64,000 nt of DNA, taken from positions 3,660,501 through 3,724,500 of the forward strand of contig NZ_CP112998.1 in assembly GCF_026625565.1 (NCBI RefSeq), written 5' to 3'. Origin of the DNA: Dyadobacter pollutisoli (lineage in GTDB: Bacteria; Bacteroidota; Bacteroidia; Cytophagales; Spirosomataceae). The notes under the pieces were generated by a model. That model saw only the letters and a list, made by a program, of their open reading frames with translations. It was not told the origin of the DNA and made no database searches. How positions within the stretch are numbered: the first letter of the stretch is position 1; the number at the start of each line of letters is the position of its first letter. The position numbers were made by a program, and so were the translations under genes. This document shows positions 1 to 8,775 of this stretch, one piece after another.

Positions 1-712
1 ATTCGGAAATGGTAAAGGCGGACGGAAAATACCTCTGGTTTTCGCCAAAAGAAGACCAAATCGTGGTATGGAGGGTCTTACGATCACGCCAGACGGGAAA
101 ACATTGGTTGGGATTATGCAATTCCCCCTTTACAATCCATCCTCGCCCGCGATAACCGGCTCATTGGTAACGCGTATACTAGCTTACGACATAGCAACTG
201 GCGAAAGCAAACAGTATGTGTACCTGATCGACAAAGCCAACTTACAGGCAAACAGTGAAATCGCTGCCATTAGCAACACCACTTTCCTGGTACTCGAACG
301 TGACGGGGAGTATGCTACCAATGCCAATAAATCCACGGTGATCAAAAAAGTGTACAAAATAGACTTGTCAGCCGCGACTGATATCAGCGATCCGGCCAAC
401 ACTGAAAATGGAAAGCTTTTTGGTGGATTGACCGTAGAGCAGTTGAAAGATGCTTCAACACTATCAGCAAATGGAATTACTCCTGTTACCAAAACGCTGG
501 TCGCTGACCTGATGACGGATATACCATCTTTGTATCCACACGACAAAGCAGAAGGGATTGCCATCATCAATTCGACCACGATTGCTATCGCCAATGATGA
601 TGATTTCGGAGTAGTAGGGGTAGGTACATATATGTCTAAAATCCTTCCTTCAACCGGTGCTGTGGATCGGAACACGATCTACTTTGTTAAGTTGAAACAA
701 CCTCTTTGGTAG
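1..712 (+). CDS. Esterase-like activity of phytase family protein (5' truncated)
   Basis: This is the C-terminal part of a protein whose start lies upstream of the window. The reading frame is open from base 2, well before the first internal ATG at base 68, and ends at a TAA at 710-712. The residues around the internal ATG (RRPNRGMEGLTITPDGKTLV) match the phytase-type esterase-like domain, a secreted beta-propeller-like fold that carries a Gly-rich 'PNxGxEGLT' signature. The later segments 'EIAAISNTTFLVLERD' and 'EGIAIINSTTIAIANDDDFGV' are further conserved blocks of that family. Substrate cannot be told from the sequence. A strong terminator follows 32 bases after the stop. Family assignment is by recognition of motifs and has not been searched. 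Confidence 0.8.
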   Translation, partial: FGNGKGGRKIPLVFAKRRPNRGMEGLTITPDGKTLVGIMQFPLYNPSSPAITGSLVTRILAYDIATGESKQYVYLIDKANLQANSEIAAISNTTFLVLERDGEYATNANKSTVIKKVYKIDLSAATDISDPANTENGKLFGGLTVEQLKDASTLSANGITPVTKTLVADLMTDIPSLYPHDKAEGIAIINSTTIAIANDDDFGVVGVGTYMSKILPSTGAVDRNTIYFVKLKQPLW

Positions 713-743
713 AAATTTAAGCTACTGCAATCCTGAATAACTT

Positions 744-777
744 AAAAAGAACCCAACTTGATGATGGGTTCTTTTTT
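744..777 (+). terminator. Rho-independent terminator of the esterase-like gene
   Basis: A perfect 12-bp stem (AAAAAGAACCCA at 744-755 with TGGGTTCTTTTT at 765-776) closes a 9-base loop and runs directly into a T tract. It sits just after the stop codon at 712 and ends that transcript. Confidence 0.9.
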
Positions 778-1070
778 GTTGCCGATCTTCAAGCAAAAGC
801 TTTACGTCGCTAAGATACCGGCTTGGTTAGTCCCTGGTTTCTTTGATGAGGTATTATTTTATTGTTAACCTCAATGAGCAACCTTTTCACCTATCGGCCT
901 CACCCACCCCAAGTACTGGACACTCAAAAGAATGGATCCTGATAAATCCAGGGCAATGCAAATACAATACAGCGGCTTGTCCGAAAAGCAGGTTCGAAAC
1001 GTTTTGAAAGAATTAAGAAAAGAATTATCAAATTGACTTTACTCATCGAGAGAATCTATTAGCCTATTTT
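778..1070. other. Intergenic stretch with one doubtful 34-codon reading frame
   Basis: No convincing gene lies between the two terminators. A short plus-strand frame at 932-1036 (ATG to TGA, 34 residues, C-terminal end KQVRNVLKELRKELSN) has a helical, charged composition. It has no visible ribosome binding site, and the frame remains open a little upstream of its ATG. It may be the decayed tail of a lost gene. I do not call it as a gene. Confidence 0.3.
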
Positions 1071-1121
1071 AAACAAAATAAAGCCCTGCAAGTCTATGAT
1101 TTGCAGGGCTTTATTTTGTTT
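1071..1121 (-). terminator. Long bidirectional terminator hairpin
   Basis: A 21-bp perfect stem has arms at 1071-1091 and 1101-1121, core AAAGCCCTGCAA / TTGCAGGGCTTT, and a 9-base loop. A-rich and T-rich ends make it competent on both strands. It lies 13 bases past the stop of the minus-strand gene that ends at 1134 and would also stop any plus-strand read-through. Confidence 0.85.
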
Positions 1122-1133
1122 GTGAAAAATCGC

Positions 1134-1544
1134 TCAATCCATGGAAAATCTGATTTTTACAAATTGTTGGCTACGGCCGGACAGATTACCTTTTCCAATT
1201 TGAACGATTTTACCTTCCAGGCTTTCCTTTAAATAACGATCAAGCAAAGGAATTTGGCTGTGAGAAATAACCTCACTTATCTGATTGTTTTCATTGACCG
1301 AAAAACTGATAACCACAATCCCTTTTTTCAGGTTAGCAATTTCCAGGTTTTCCGCTTGAATGTACCGGCGGATTTGCTCCGATACATTACTCTTAGGTGT
1401 GTTCTCTCCTTTCGTCTCCGAAGAGGCTGCTCCAAATACACTTGCATTTGGTGACAATGTTAATAATACTGAAACCGTAAGGAAGGCAAATGCAATTTTA
1501 GAGACTTTTTGGTACTGTGCGATAAAAAATAGATTCGTTTTCAT
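1134..1544 (-). CDS. Small exported protein with TonB C-terminal-like domain
   Basis: The protein is 136 residues if started at the ATG at 1544. A longer in-frame start at 1667 exists, but it would add 41 residues ahead of an otherwise good signal peptide. It would also begin upstream of the promoter seen at 1587-1617, so the shorter start is preferred. The N-terminus (MKTNLFFIAQYQKVSKIAF) followed by a hydrophobic run ending near SVFGAA looks like an export signal. The C-terminal half (about residues 60-136) reads as beta strands with 'GIVVISFSVNENNQI', the pattern of the TonB_C / energy-transducer fold in which a variable is propagated as 'V.F.V...G.I'. It lacks the long proline-rich spacer and cytoplasmic anchor of true TonB, so it is probably a stand-alone periplasmic domain. 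Function unknown. AGGAGA stands 15 bases before the ATG. Confidence 0.65.
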   Translation of the reverse strand: MKTNLFFIAQYQKVSKIAFAFLTVSVLLTLSPNASVFGAASSETKGENTPKSNVSEQIRRYIQAENLEIANLKKGIVVISFSVNENNQISEVISHSQIPLLDRYLKESLEGKIVQIGKGNLSGRSQQFVKIRFSMD

Positions 1545-1586
1545 GGCTAATATTTTTAGTTCTCCTGGTTCGTCCCGAAGACAATG

Positions 1587-1617
1587 CAAACGTAATAGCT
1601 TGCTGTCCGTCAGCAAA
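1587..1617 (-). promoter_or_regulatory. Bacteroidota-type promoter (TTTG / TACGTTTG)
   Basis: On the minus strand TTTG (plus 1614-1617) is followed after exactly 19 bp by TACGTTTG (plus 1587-1594). This is a full match to the Bacteroidota -33/-7 pattern TTTG-N19-TAnnTTTG. It would give a leader of roughly 35 bases before the ATG at 1544. Confidence 0.7.
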
Positions 1618-1855
1618 TATTTGCCTGGTATACAAAAGGTAAGGACCGAAATAAATCCGGTAAGCAAAAGGTGTACAGGTTGAGTTAACGGTAAATTTTC
1701 ACAGAAAAACAGGAGCGCAGACCTTACCTGGTCATTTTATCGCCCATTTTAATACTTCCTTCACGCAACAGCTCACAACTTAACATTCCGATAAAATACC
1801 GGGGAGTAGTTTTGTCAAAACCGAAAAGTATTCAATTTAGAGATCGATCTGTCAG

Positions 1856-3250
1856 ATGAAAAGAAGGGACTTTTTTACAAATAGCGCCGCCGGCCTCGCC
1901 ATCGGCCCATTGTCATTGTTTGGAAAACAAAATGGCCACAATACCTTATCCAAAGTAAAGCAAGGAGCGAAAAACATCATATTTATGGTCAGTGACGGGA
2001 TGAGTACCGGAACCCTGAACATGGCCGACCTCCTTTTGAAACGTAAACACGGGCGCGAGAGCAGCTGGATGAAGTTATACACCGAGCAAACTGGTCATCG
2101 GGCGTTTATGGAAACTTCTTCATCGAATGCCCTGGTCACAGATTCAGCAGCGGGAAGCTCCGCCTGGGGAGGTGGCAAAAAAGTCCCGAACGGCAATTTG
2201 AATGTCAATGCCGACGGAAGTTTCAATAAACCTATTTTACAGAAATTTAAAGAGGCTGGTAAATCTGTGGGCTGCGTGACCTCGGTTACCATTACCCATG
2301 CCACTCCGGCCGGATTTTGCATTAACAATAAATCCAGGGGCGACGAGTCCGAAATAGCTGCTCAATACCTGGACCTGAAATTTGATGTCATGATGGGTGG
2401 TGGCGCGGAGTTCTTCCTGACTGAAAAGCGGAAAGACAAAACCGATCTTTTCGGCGCATACGAAAAAGCGGGATACAATGTGGCCCGCGATCGCAATGCA
2501 ATGATCGCATTATCAGATGTAAGTAAGCCTATTCTGGGCATATTCTGCGAAGGCGCACTCCCATATTCATTGGATACATTCGAAAATAGTGAGCTACAAA
2601 AAGCCGTGCCTTCACTGGCAGAAATGACAAGTAAAACGCTTGAACTCGTATCTAAAAACAAAAAAGGATTTGCTATTCAGATCGAAGGCGGAAAGGTGGA
2701 CTGGGCTGCCCATTCCAATGATGCCGGCGGACTTTTATATGATCAGATCGCATTCGATGAAGCCATCAAAGTTGCCCTGGATTTTGCTGCGAAAGACAAA
2801 GAAACACTTGTCATCATTACCACTGATCATGGTAATGCCAATCCCGGACTGTTTGGGGGCGATAAACAATTCGATTTGCTGCAAAAGTTTAAGCATACCA
2901 ACAACTGGATCCTGGGCGATTTGAAAGAAATACCTTCACCGTCGCAGCTCATTGAGCGGATCGAGTTCGCGCAAGGCTACGCGATCAAAACCGCCGAAGC
3001 CGAAAGGCTCCTGGCCTTGTTTGGGTCAAAAAATGAGCATGGTCTTTACATTACCAATAAGCCGCTGTTCCGGGAACTGGCTTCTATACAAACTCGCTAT
3101 ACTGGCATTGGCTGGGCAGGAATGGACCATTCGGCCGACTATGTGGAGCTGGCCATGTTTGGCCCCGGAAGCGAACACCTCAAACCATTTGTCAAAAACA
3201 CCGATTTGCACAATTGGATGCTGGACATGACGGGCACAGCAAAAGTCTGA
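1856..3250 (+). CDS. Alkaline phosphatase, Tat-exported
   Basis: This is a 464-residue phosphomonoesterase of the PhoA-type alkaline phosphatase superfamily, likely periplasmic or surface-bound and releasing phosphate from organic esters. The N-terminus MKRRDFFTNSAAGLAIG is a twin-arginine signal (RRDFF). Metal and catalytic blocks are in order: 'FMVSDGMS' around residues 43-50 with the first metal Asp; 'VTDSAAGSSAWG' around 94-105 carrying the nucleophilic Ser after Asp; 'EGGKVDWAAHSNDAGG' with Glu/Asp/His metal ligands; 'ITTDHGNAN' with Asp-His; and 'GMDHSADYVE' near residue 430 with the last His. All expected metal-ligand motifs are present. It converges on the minus-strand propeller/phosphoesterase gene 19 bases away, and together they look like a phosphorus-acquisition locus. 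No Pho-box-like site was recognised. Family call is firm, substrate range is not. Confidence 0.93.
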   Translation: MKRRDFFTNSAAGLAIGPLSLFGKQNGHNTLSKVKQGAKNIIFMVSDGMSTGTLNMADLLLKRKHGRESSWMKLYTEQTGHRAFMETSSSNALVTDSAAGSSAWGGGKKVPNGNLNVNADGSFNKPILQKFKEAGKSVGCVTSVTITHATPAGFCINNKSRGDESEIAAQYLDLKFDVMMGGGAEFFLTEKRKDKTDLFGAYEKAGYNVARDRNAMIALSDVSKPILGIFCEGALPYSLDTFENSELQKAVPSLAEMTSKTLELVSKNKKGFAIQIEGGKVDWAAHSNDAGGLLYDQIAFDEAIKVALDFAAKDKETLVIITTDHGNANPGLFGGDKQFDLLQKFKHTNNWILGDLKEIPSPSQLIERIEFAQGYAIKTAEAERLLALFGSKNEHGLYITNKPLFRELASIQTRYTGIGWAGMDHSADYVELAMFGPGSEHLKPFVKNTDLHNWMLDMTGTAKV

Positions 3251-3269
3251 TCAGCTGTGCCCGCTAAGT

Positions 3270-6068
3270 TCAGGGCCGCTTTTTCACAGGTTTTTTACCG
3301 ACAGGTTTTTTCACGTTTGACTTTTTCCGCAAGTCGTCATCATCCTCTGCCCTTCGTTTCTGCATGGTTTCGGTCCGGTCCATTTCCTCCGATTCAGAAA
3401 ATGCCTTCCAATCAAATTTCTCGTCAAACGGATCGAGGGCTTTTTGCGGATCAAACAAACGAGGGTCGATTGCTACTGCATTATAAGGGGTAAAATCTGG
3501 CTTGTCGGTAAATAAGTCATTCATATCCGAAGCCGTAGCATCGTACTGGTTCAGGTAAGGAATGCCTAGAATATGCCAGAAAGTTTTGAAAATACTGCCA
3601 AAACTATAGTGCTGATTTCCAACGTAATTCCTTTTAATGTAGGGAGAAATGGTCATCAGAATGCTCCTGTGCGCATCTATGTGGTCAACGCCACCCTGCG
3701 GGTCGTCCTCGGTGATCACGATCAGCATGTTTTTCCAGTATGGTGTGTGTGACAAAAACTCAATCGTACGGCCAACTGCCAGATCATTATCGGCCATGTA
3801 GCTTTCTCCAAACGGAAACCCTGCATCGGGCCGCTCTTTTGTTCCATGGTCATTAGGCAGCATTAATGTTAACATAGACGGAAGCGTTTTACCGTCACCT
3901 GCCCATTTCTCATTGAATTCCTTCATAAAAACATCCGCCCGAAACTGATCAGGGATTGCCATGTTATAGCTGGGAAATATCTTCGATGATTTGTCAAGAA
4001 TCGGCGCGGGCACGGGGTAGTTGACCATATATAACTCGCCAATGTGCTTCATGGTACTGTCCGAATAATTAGCAGCCATTTCAAGCCCGAAACCGAAGTT
4101 GAAAAAATCCTTTTTATTACGCTGCAAATGGTCCCAAAGTGAGCCTGCTTCGTTATAGTCTTCCGGGTAAATGCTGCCGGCCGAGCCGTAAAACGACAAA
4201 TTGCCGGGAGCCGACGAAGTATCCAGCATGTTACGGCCGCCACCATACGCAGCGGCAGTACCTGTTTCAACCCACTCATTCGGGTAAGTATTCACCAGCC
4301 AGCGATGCCCGTCGGCGGAAACATCTGAATCGCAATAGTAGTTATCCGAAATAGCGAACTGTTTGGCCAAGGCAATGTGATTGGGCATGACGTCAACACC
4401 TTTTAGCGCCGCCGTTTTCTTTCTGTTTTCAAAATTCCTTTTTAGCCCAAATCGGGCAATGGTTGAATCCCCGTTTCCACTAGTAAGCTGACCAAAAACC
4501 TCGTCATACGTTCTGTTTTCCTTTGAAATAAAAACAATATGCTTGATAGGAGACTCGGATGCACCGGGGTAAACCGGAACCGGGTTTTCGGAATTCGCTG
4601 AAACCTGGGTAAATACATAATTGTTGTCTAGTACCTTTTTTGTCAATGCAGGCAGCTCGCTATCCATTGGAATGTCGATAACCGAAACTGTACCTTTCAT
4701 GAGGCTTCCAATGTAACTTCCTTCACTCCCCAGTTTGTAGTCTTTACCGCCGTTGGGGCCGCTACCCAGTCCTTTCGCATTCGTTACAATTAGTTTTTTG
4801 CCATCCGGGCTTACTTTCAATTTACTTGGAAACCAGCCCGTCGGAATGTGCCCGATCACTTTCATAGCCGGGATGTCCACAACCGCGACTGCATTTATCC
4901 CTGCCTCGGCAACAAACAGCCTTTTCTGGTCAGGCGAAACCGTCACACCGAAAGGAATGAGCCCGCGAAGTGAGCCTAGCCGTGGCTCAGGATTGAGATG
5001 CAAGGTGTTGACGACGGTATCTTTTGCAATGTCAATCACCGAAACGCAATCATTATTCCCGTTGCTGACAAAAACAAACTGGTCCGTAGCGGCCAGTGAA
5101 TTAGGGCTACTCCCGCCAACAGCCGGAAAATCTTCTACCATTTGACCAACCAGAATCCCTGTTTTTATTTTGGCTTTTACAGCTGGTTTCGTACCGGTCA
5201 GATCATAGCTCCACACTGAAAATGCTTCCAGCGCATTCGGATCGCCTAATGCAGGAACCCCTTTTTCGGGAATACCTTCCTTCATTTCTTTCGAGCCATA
5301 CTTGGTCGACGGCCATTCGTGCGCAGTTTCCTTCAGATTATCCTTGTCCAGATCTGTAAATGGTTTGTATTCAAAAACACCCACATTGGCTACATAAATG
5401 CGTTTTTCGTCCGGTGAAAGGCAAATCCCAAATGGATAGCGACCGGTGGGAATGTTGCTGACGATCTTATTGGTTTTGGTATCAATCACCATCATCCTGA
5501 ACCCGATCTGGTCCACGGCGTAGAGCGTCGATCCGTCCTTGGTCAGTACCATATCTCCAATGTAGCCGTGACTGTATTTGTTGCCATTCTCAGTCGCCTG
5601 GCAGTTGATTGTCAGTTTGTTTTTCCCTGTTTCGAGATCAAAAAGGAAAATCTTGTTCGTCTGGCCACCGGCGACGTACACCGTTTTGTTGTCCGGTGTG
5701 ATCGCGAGGCCCATAAAGCACGCTTCCAGAATTCCTTTATCTGTTTTTGGCCCGTCCGGAATTTGTCTGACCGCCGGATTTTCACTCAGAATATTTTTTA
5801 ATACACTGATTGAAAACGGGTTAATCCCAGAATTAGCGGTCACCGCAACACTTCCATCTGCGCTCAATGCGAGGCCGTACGGATGCGGCGCAACCATGAG
5901 CTGCTTGCCGATCGGCGTAACATATCGGCCATTTGGAATGATCGTTCTGTTATTTTCATTTTTCCGTAAATATTCTTTCCCCGACGGAGCATTGGCAACC
6001 CATTTCTGGGCCGTAACGCAAAAGGCACTTGCAAAAGACAGAGCAGTTAAGAGTAGGTATTTTTTCAT
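3270..6068 (-). CDS. YncE-type beta-propeller / phosphoesterase fusion protein
   Basis: A 932-residue secreted protein. The signal peptide is MKKYLLLTALSFASAFCVTAQ. Residues about 30-480 contain repeated seven-bladed propeller units of the YVTN type ('SADGSVAVTANSG', 'SPDEKRIYVANVG', 'SPDGKKLIVTNAKG'). Residues about 510-850 form a phosphoesterase domain of the PF04185 phospholipase C / acid phosphatase superfamily. It starts at 'IKHIVFISKENRTYDEVFG', where Thr in the ENRTYDE motif is the expected nucleophile, and includes 'ITEDDPQGGVDHIDAHRS', which supplies Asp and His ligands. The C-terminal 45 residues are very Lys/Arg rich (KKPVGKKPVKKRP). It is the downstream member of an operon with the TonB receptor (24-base gap). 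The arrangement suggests the receptor imports what the hydrolase releases. This is inference from context. Confidence 0.9.
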   Translation of the reverse strand: MKKYLLLTALSFASAFCVTAQKWVANAPSGKEYLRKNENNRTIIPNGRYVTPIGKQLMVAPHPYGLALSADGSVAVTANSGINPFSISVLKNILSENPAVRQIPDGPKTDKGILEACFMGLAITPDNKTVYVAGGQTNKIFLFDLETGKNKLTINCQATENGNKYSHGYIGDMVLTKDGSTLYAVDQIGFRMMVIDTKTNKIVSNIPTGRYPFGICLSPDEKRIYVANVGVFEYKPFTDLDKDNLKETAHEWPSTKYGSKEMKEGIPEKGVPALGDPNALEAFSVWSYDLTGTKPAVKAKIKTGILVGQMVEDFPAVGGSSPNSLAATDQFVFVSNGNNDCVSVIDIAKDTVVNTLHLNPEPRLGSLRGLIPFGVTVSPDQKRLFVAEAGINAVAVVDIPAMKVIGHIPTGWFPSKLKVSPDGKKLIVTNAKGLGSGPNGGKDYKLGSEGSYIGSLMKGTVSVIDIPMDSELPALTKKVLDNNYVFTQVSANSENPVPVYPGASESPIKHIVFISKENRTYDEVFGQLTSGNGDSTIARFGLKRNFENRKKTAALKGVDVMPNHIALAKQFAISDNYYCDSDVSADGHRWLVNTYPNEWVETGTAAAYGGGRNMLDTSSAPGNLSFYGSAGSIYPEDYNEAGSLWDHLQRNKKDFFNFGFGLEMAANYSDSTMKHIGELYMVNYPVPAPILDKSSKIFPSYNMAIPDQFRADVFMKEFNEKWAGDGKTLPSMLTLMLPNDHGTKERPDAGFPFGESYMADNDLAVGRTIEFLSHTPYWKNMLIVITEDDPQGGVDHIDAHRSILMTISPYIKRNYVGNQHYSFGSIFKTFWHILGIPYLNQYDATASDMNDLFTDKPDFTPYNAVAIDPRLFDPQKALDPFDEKFDWKAFSESEEMDRTETMQKRRAEDDDDLRKKSNVKKPVGKKPVKKRP

Positions 6069-6092
6069 AATAGTTTTGGGTTTTAGTGCTTG

Positions 6093-8108
6093 TTAAAACT
6101 TGCCTGTCCATGTAAGCCAAAGGCTGCGGCCCACGCCATTGATCCCCGAACCGTGCGTGCGATAATCCTTGTTCGTGATATTTTGTACGACAGCATTCAG
6201 TGCAAAATGTTTGGCATCGTAACCCGTCATCAGATTCAATACTACCCAGCCGGGAGTTCCCCCTTTCGGAATGCGGTTATCGCCCGCATCTCCTGCCGCC
6301 AGTCGTGTTTGCTTATCTGCAAACCAGCCCTCGGGACGGGCGTACCATCCATTCCTCCGGTATTCCAATCCAAACCGGCCATTCAATGGCGGAATGCGTC
6401 GTACCGGTTCATTTTTTGTCACATTTTTACCAAAATTATAAGCTCCTGCCCCGTACACTTTCCAACTATTGCTGAACACATATTCGGCTTCAAGCTCACC
6501 GCCACGAATATAGGCGCGCTCTACATTTTCTTTCCTGTACACATCTATTCCATCAATTTTTTGTCCCGCTACCTTCACGCGTGTGATCAAGTTGCGCAGG
6601 TTGTTTTGGAACAATGCCACACTCACCGCTAACCCGCCGGAATGGTATTTGTAACCTGCTTCAAAGTTATACGAAGTTTCAGGTTTGAGATCGTAGGCAG
6701 GCAACTCATAGCGAAAATCAACAATCCCGAGCGTTCCCATATCATCAATATTCGGTGCCCTGAAACCTGAATGGAAAGATGTATAAAAATTTGAATTTTC
6801 ATGAAGCAAGTAAGAGATAGATGCGTTTCCAACGAGTGCCTGCGGCTTCACAGACACTTTACCCAGCACTTCGTCCGCAACCTTTATTCGAAAACCATTA
6901 AACCGGCCACCGAACGAAAACTGCCAGGAGTCGAGCTTTAACTGGTGAAGCGAATAAACCGCGTAATTAAGGTATTTGCTATCATCGGGATAGAGCCCGC
7001 GACTTGTAACGGGAGTACCATCGGTAACCTGATCAACCTTTTTACTCTTTACAAGATCATTATATATTTCAATTCCAGAACTAGCGTTCCAGAATGAAGT
7101 AATGTTAGATAGTACATTAAAAATCAGGCCGGATGTCTGTACTTTATCCGTCTCTGTACGAAGGCTGCTACTGCCATTTTTACGGCTAAGCCTGCCTTCA
7201 TTGGTGGCTTGCCAGGAGCCGGTCAGCGATATTTCGGAAGCCCATTTGCTGGATGTGGTCCCTTTCAATTTGAAATAACTCAAAGAACGCTTTTGAGGAT
7301 TGAACTCATTCAATGCAAAGTTTTCGAGTTTGTATCGGTAATAAAGCGGCACGTGTTTTTGAGAAACCGATTGGTGCGCAACTGTGAGCGTCCACGAATC
7401 ACTGAGCCCCAGAAGCAATTTGGCATCGAAAGCCCGATCTTTGTAGCCACTTGGAGATTGCTTACCGGTGGTATCCCCACCTATCAGGTCCCCGAAATTA
7501 CGGATGCTAACACCACCCGAGAACGCGGCACGGGAACCCGTGAGCTCCACTCCCGCCCGCAGTGTTTTTTCCATATTGCCGGTCGCATACCGTGCCACCG
7601 CTTTACCGTGTACAGCCAGTTTTTCCGAAAATGAAGGACTAGCTGTCAACAATTGAAGGGTACCACCCAATGCATCAGAGCCGTAAGCAACGGAGCCACC
7701 ACCGCGCAGGACTTCAATTTTATCAATGGTGAATGGGTCAATCGTGTTTAGATATTGGTTCGGACCATAGCGGAATGTACTGTTGTTCAGCCGAATACCG
7801 TCAATCAGGATGAGTGTCTGGTTTCCAGTCAGGCCACGCAAAAAAGGCGACCCTGCGCCGTGGGTGGTCTTTTGAACAAAAACACCGGTCGTTCCCATCA
7901 GGGCTTCCGGCGTTGTTCGTGGCTGATATGTTTGAAAAGCTTTGGAAGAAATAACGGATATCGAACCCGCGGTTTGAAATGATTTTTCATTGGTACGGCC
8001 CGCAGTAATGTTAACCTGACTTAATAATTCGGTACGCAGCGAGTCACTGCCCTGTCCATAGGCGGATGCGATGAAAAGAGAAAGAAAAAAACCGTAGCGT
8101 ATTTTCAT
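6093..8108 (-). CDS. TonB-dependent outer-membrane receptor
   Basis: A 671-residue outer-membrane transporter. The signal peptide MKIRYGFFLSLFIASAYGQ is followed by the start of the plug domain ('VNITAGRTNEKSFQTAGSISV'). The plug runs to about residue 155 and has the classic 'LRGLTGNQTLILIDGIRLNN' and 'IDKIEVLRGGGSVAYGSDALGG' blocks. The rest is a 22-strand barrel ending in an aromatic residue (WLTWTGKF), as expected for BAM recognition. The RGLTGNQ / DGIRLNN / RYGPNQ pattern recalls the haemoglobin/transferrin/lactoferrin receptor branch, but the linked phosphoesterase suggests a phosphorus compound instead. Substrate therefore stays open. It lacks the N-terminal carboxypeptidase-like extension of SusC. 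It heads the operon with the phosphoesterase. Confidence 0.88.
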   Translation of the reverse strand: MKIRYGFFLSLFIASAYGQGSDSLRTELLSQVNITAGRTNEKSFQTAGSISVISSKAFQTYQPRTTPEALMGTTGVFVQKTTHGAGSPFLRGLTGNQTLILIDGIRLNNSTFRYGPNQYLNTIDPFTIDKIEVLRGGGSVAYGSDALGGTLQLLTASPSFSEKLAVHGKAVARYATGNMEKTLRAGVELTGSRAAFSGGVSIRNFGDLIGGDTTGKQSPSGYKDRAFDAKLLLGLSDSWTLTVAHQSVSQKHVPLYYRYKLENFALNEFNPQKRSLSYFKLKGTTSSKWASEISLTGSWQATNEGRLSRKNGSSSLRTETDKVQTSGLIFNVLSNITSFWNASSGIEIYNDLVKSKKVDQVTDGTPVTSRGLYPDDSKYLNYAVYSLHQLKLDSWQFSFGGRFNGFRIKVADEVLGKVSVKPQALVGNASISYLLHENSNFYTSFHSGFRAPNIDDMGTLGIVDFRYELPAYDLKPETSYNFEAGYKYHSGGLAVSVALFQNNLRNLITRVKVAGQKIDGIDVYRKENVERAYIRGGELEAEYVFSNSWKVYGAGAYNFGKNVTKNEPVRRIPPLNGRFGLEYRRNGWYARPEGWFADKQTRLAAGDAGDNRIPKGGTPGWVVLNLMTGYDAKHFALNAVVQNITNKDYRTHGSGINGVGRSLWLTWTGKF

Positions 8109-8138
8109 GGGTGTAATCAGGCAAAATTAACAACATGT

Positions 8139-8146
8139 CAAATCTA
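8139..8146 (-). promoter_or_regulatory. Candidate -7 element TAGATTTG for the receptor operon
   Basis: TAGATTTG on the minus strand matches TAnnTTTG and lies 31 bases before the receptor start at 8108. A TTTG at plus 8162-8165 would be a -33 element with a short 15-bp spacer, so only the -7 is supported well. Confidence 0.4.
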
Positions 8147-8250
8147 GGTCTTCTCAACTGGCAAAAATCAATTATTAAGTTAACAATTCATTAAGTTCAA
8201 TGCAATGCGAGCGCCAGTTTCCCTTGCCTTCCTTAAAATTTCATAAAAAA

Positions 8251-8299
8251 TTTGCGTAACTCAAAAGTTACCTATACATTTGCGTAACTTCAAAGTTAC
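8251..8299 (+). promoter_or_regulatory. Promoter carrying two tandem palindromic operators (GTAACT-N4-AGTTAC)
   Basis: TTTG (8251-8254) and TACATTTG (8275-8282) are separated by 20 bp and fit the Bacteroidota promoter. One 16-bp palindrome (GTAACT CAAA AGTTAC, 8256-8271) fills the spacer. A second (GTAACT TCAA AGTTAC, 8284-8299) starts two bases after the -7 element. They repeat with a 28-bp period. This placement is typical for a repressor that blocks both RNA polymerase binding and escape. GTAAC/GTTAC half-sites are reminiscent of sites used by HxlR-family regulators, but no regulator gene is adjacent, so the binder is unknown. The controlled genes are the NTF2-like and F420-reductase-like pair. 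Confidence 0.8.
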
Positions 8300-8337
8300 C
8301 CATTGAGGCTATTATCAACTTATCAAAATCAAGTTTT

Positions 8338-8715
8338 ATGACAACTGACAAAGTAGCGATGACCACTCACGAAGTGGCGGCACGATTTAACGAGCTTGCT
8401 CAGCAAGAAAAATGGTTTGAAATTCAGGATGAGTTTTTTGCAGATCATGTAAAGAGTTTAGACCCACCCAATTCGCCCTATTTCGGTTATGCGGAAGGCA
8501 AAGCCGCTGTACGCAAAAAAGGCGAGGACTTTGTAAAACGGATCGAAGCCGCGCACCGGCTGTATACCTCAGAGCCTCTTGTGAGTGGTAATCACTTCGC
8601 TGTCGGAAGAGAGAAAGACCTTACCGTGCAGGGTTTGGGGAGGATACAGATCAGCCAAATCATGCTATATGAAGTGAAAGACGGCCAGATTGTGTCCGAG
8701 CAATTCTTTTATTAA
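8338..8715 (+). CDS. SnoaL/NTF2-like protein
   Basis: A 125-residue cytoplasmic protein with the cone-shaped alpha+beta fold of the nuclear transport factor 2 / SnoaL superfamily. Helical N-terminus 'VAARFNELAQQEKWFEIQDEFF' is followed by 'ADHVKSLDPPNSPYFGYAEG' and a strand-rich C-terminal half ending in 'QIMLYEVKDGQIVSEQFFY'. The last block is the usual terminal signature of this family. Members include small-molecule isomerases, hydratases and proteins of unknown role, and no catalytic residues are assigned here. Translation starts 39 bases after the second palindromic operator. The next gene follows after 60 bases, so the two are probably co-transcribed and co-repressed. Confidence 0.85.
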   Translation: MTTDKVAMTTHEVAARFNELAQQEKWFEIQDEFFADHVKSLDPPNSPYFGYAEGKAAVRKKGEDFVKRIEAAHRLYTSEPLVSGNHFAVGREKDLTVQGLGRIQISQIMLYEVKDGQIVSEQFFY

Positions 8716-8775
8716 GTAGCGCCTGCTCCTTTCATAATATCAGACCCATCGGTTTTCATTAGATCTAAATCAGTT

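Noticed and set aside
184..675. 163-codon minus-strand frame opposite the phytase-type gene
   Set aside because: It lies fully opposite a recognisable gene, has no family features and no terminator or promoter of its own. The plus-strand frame carries the conserved motifs.
932..1036. 34-codon frame between two terminators
   Set aside because: No ribosome binding site, and the frame continues upstream of the ATG. I record it as a possible relic within the intergenic entry but not as a gene.
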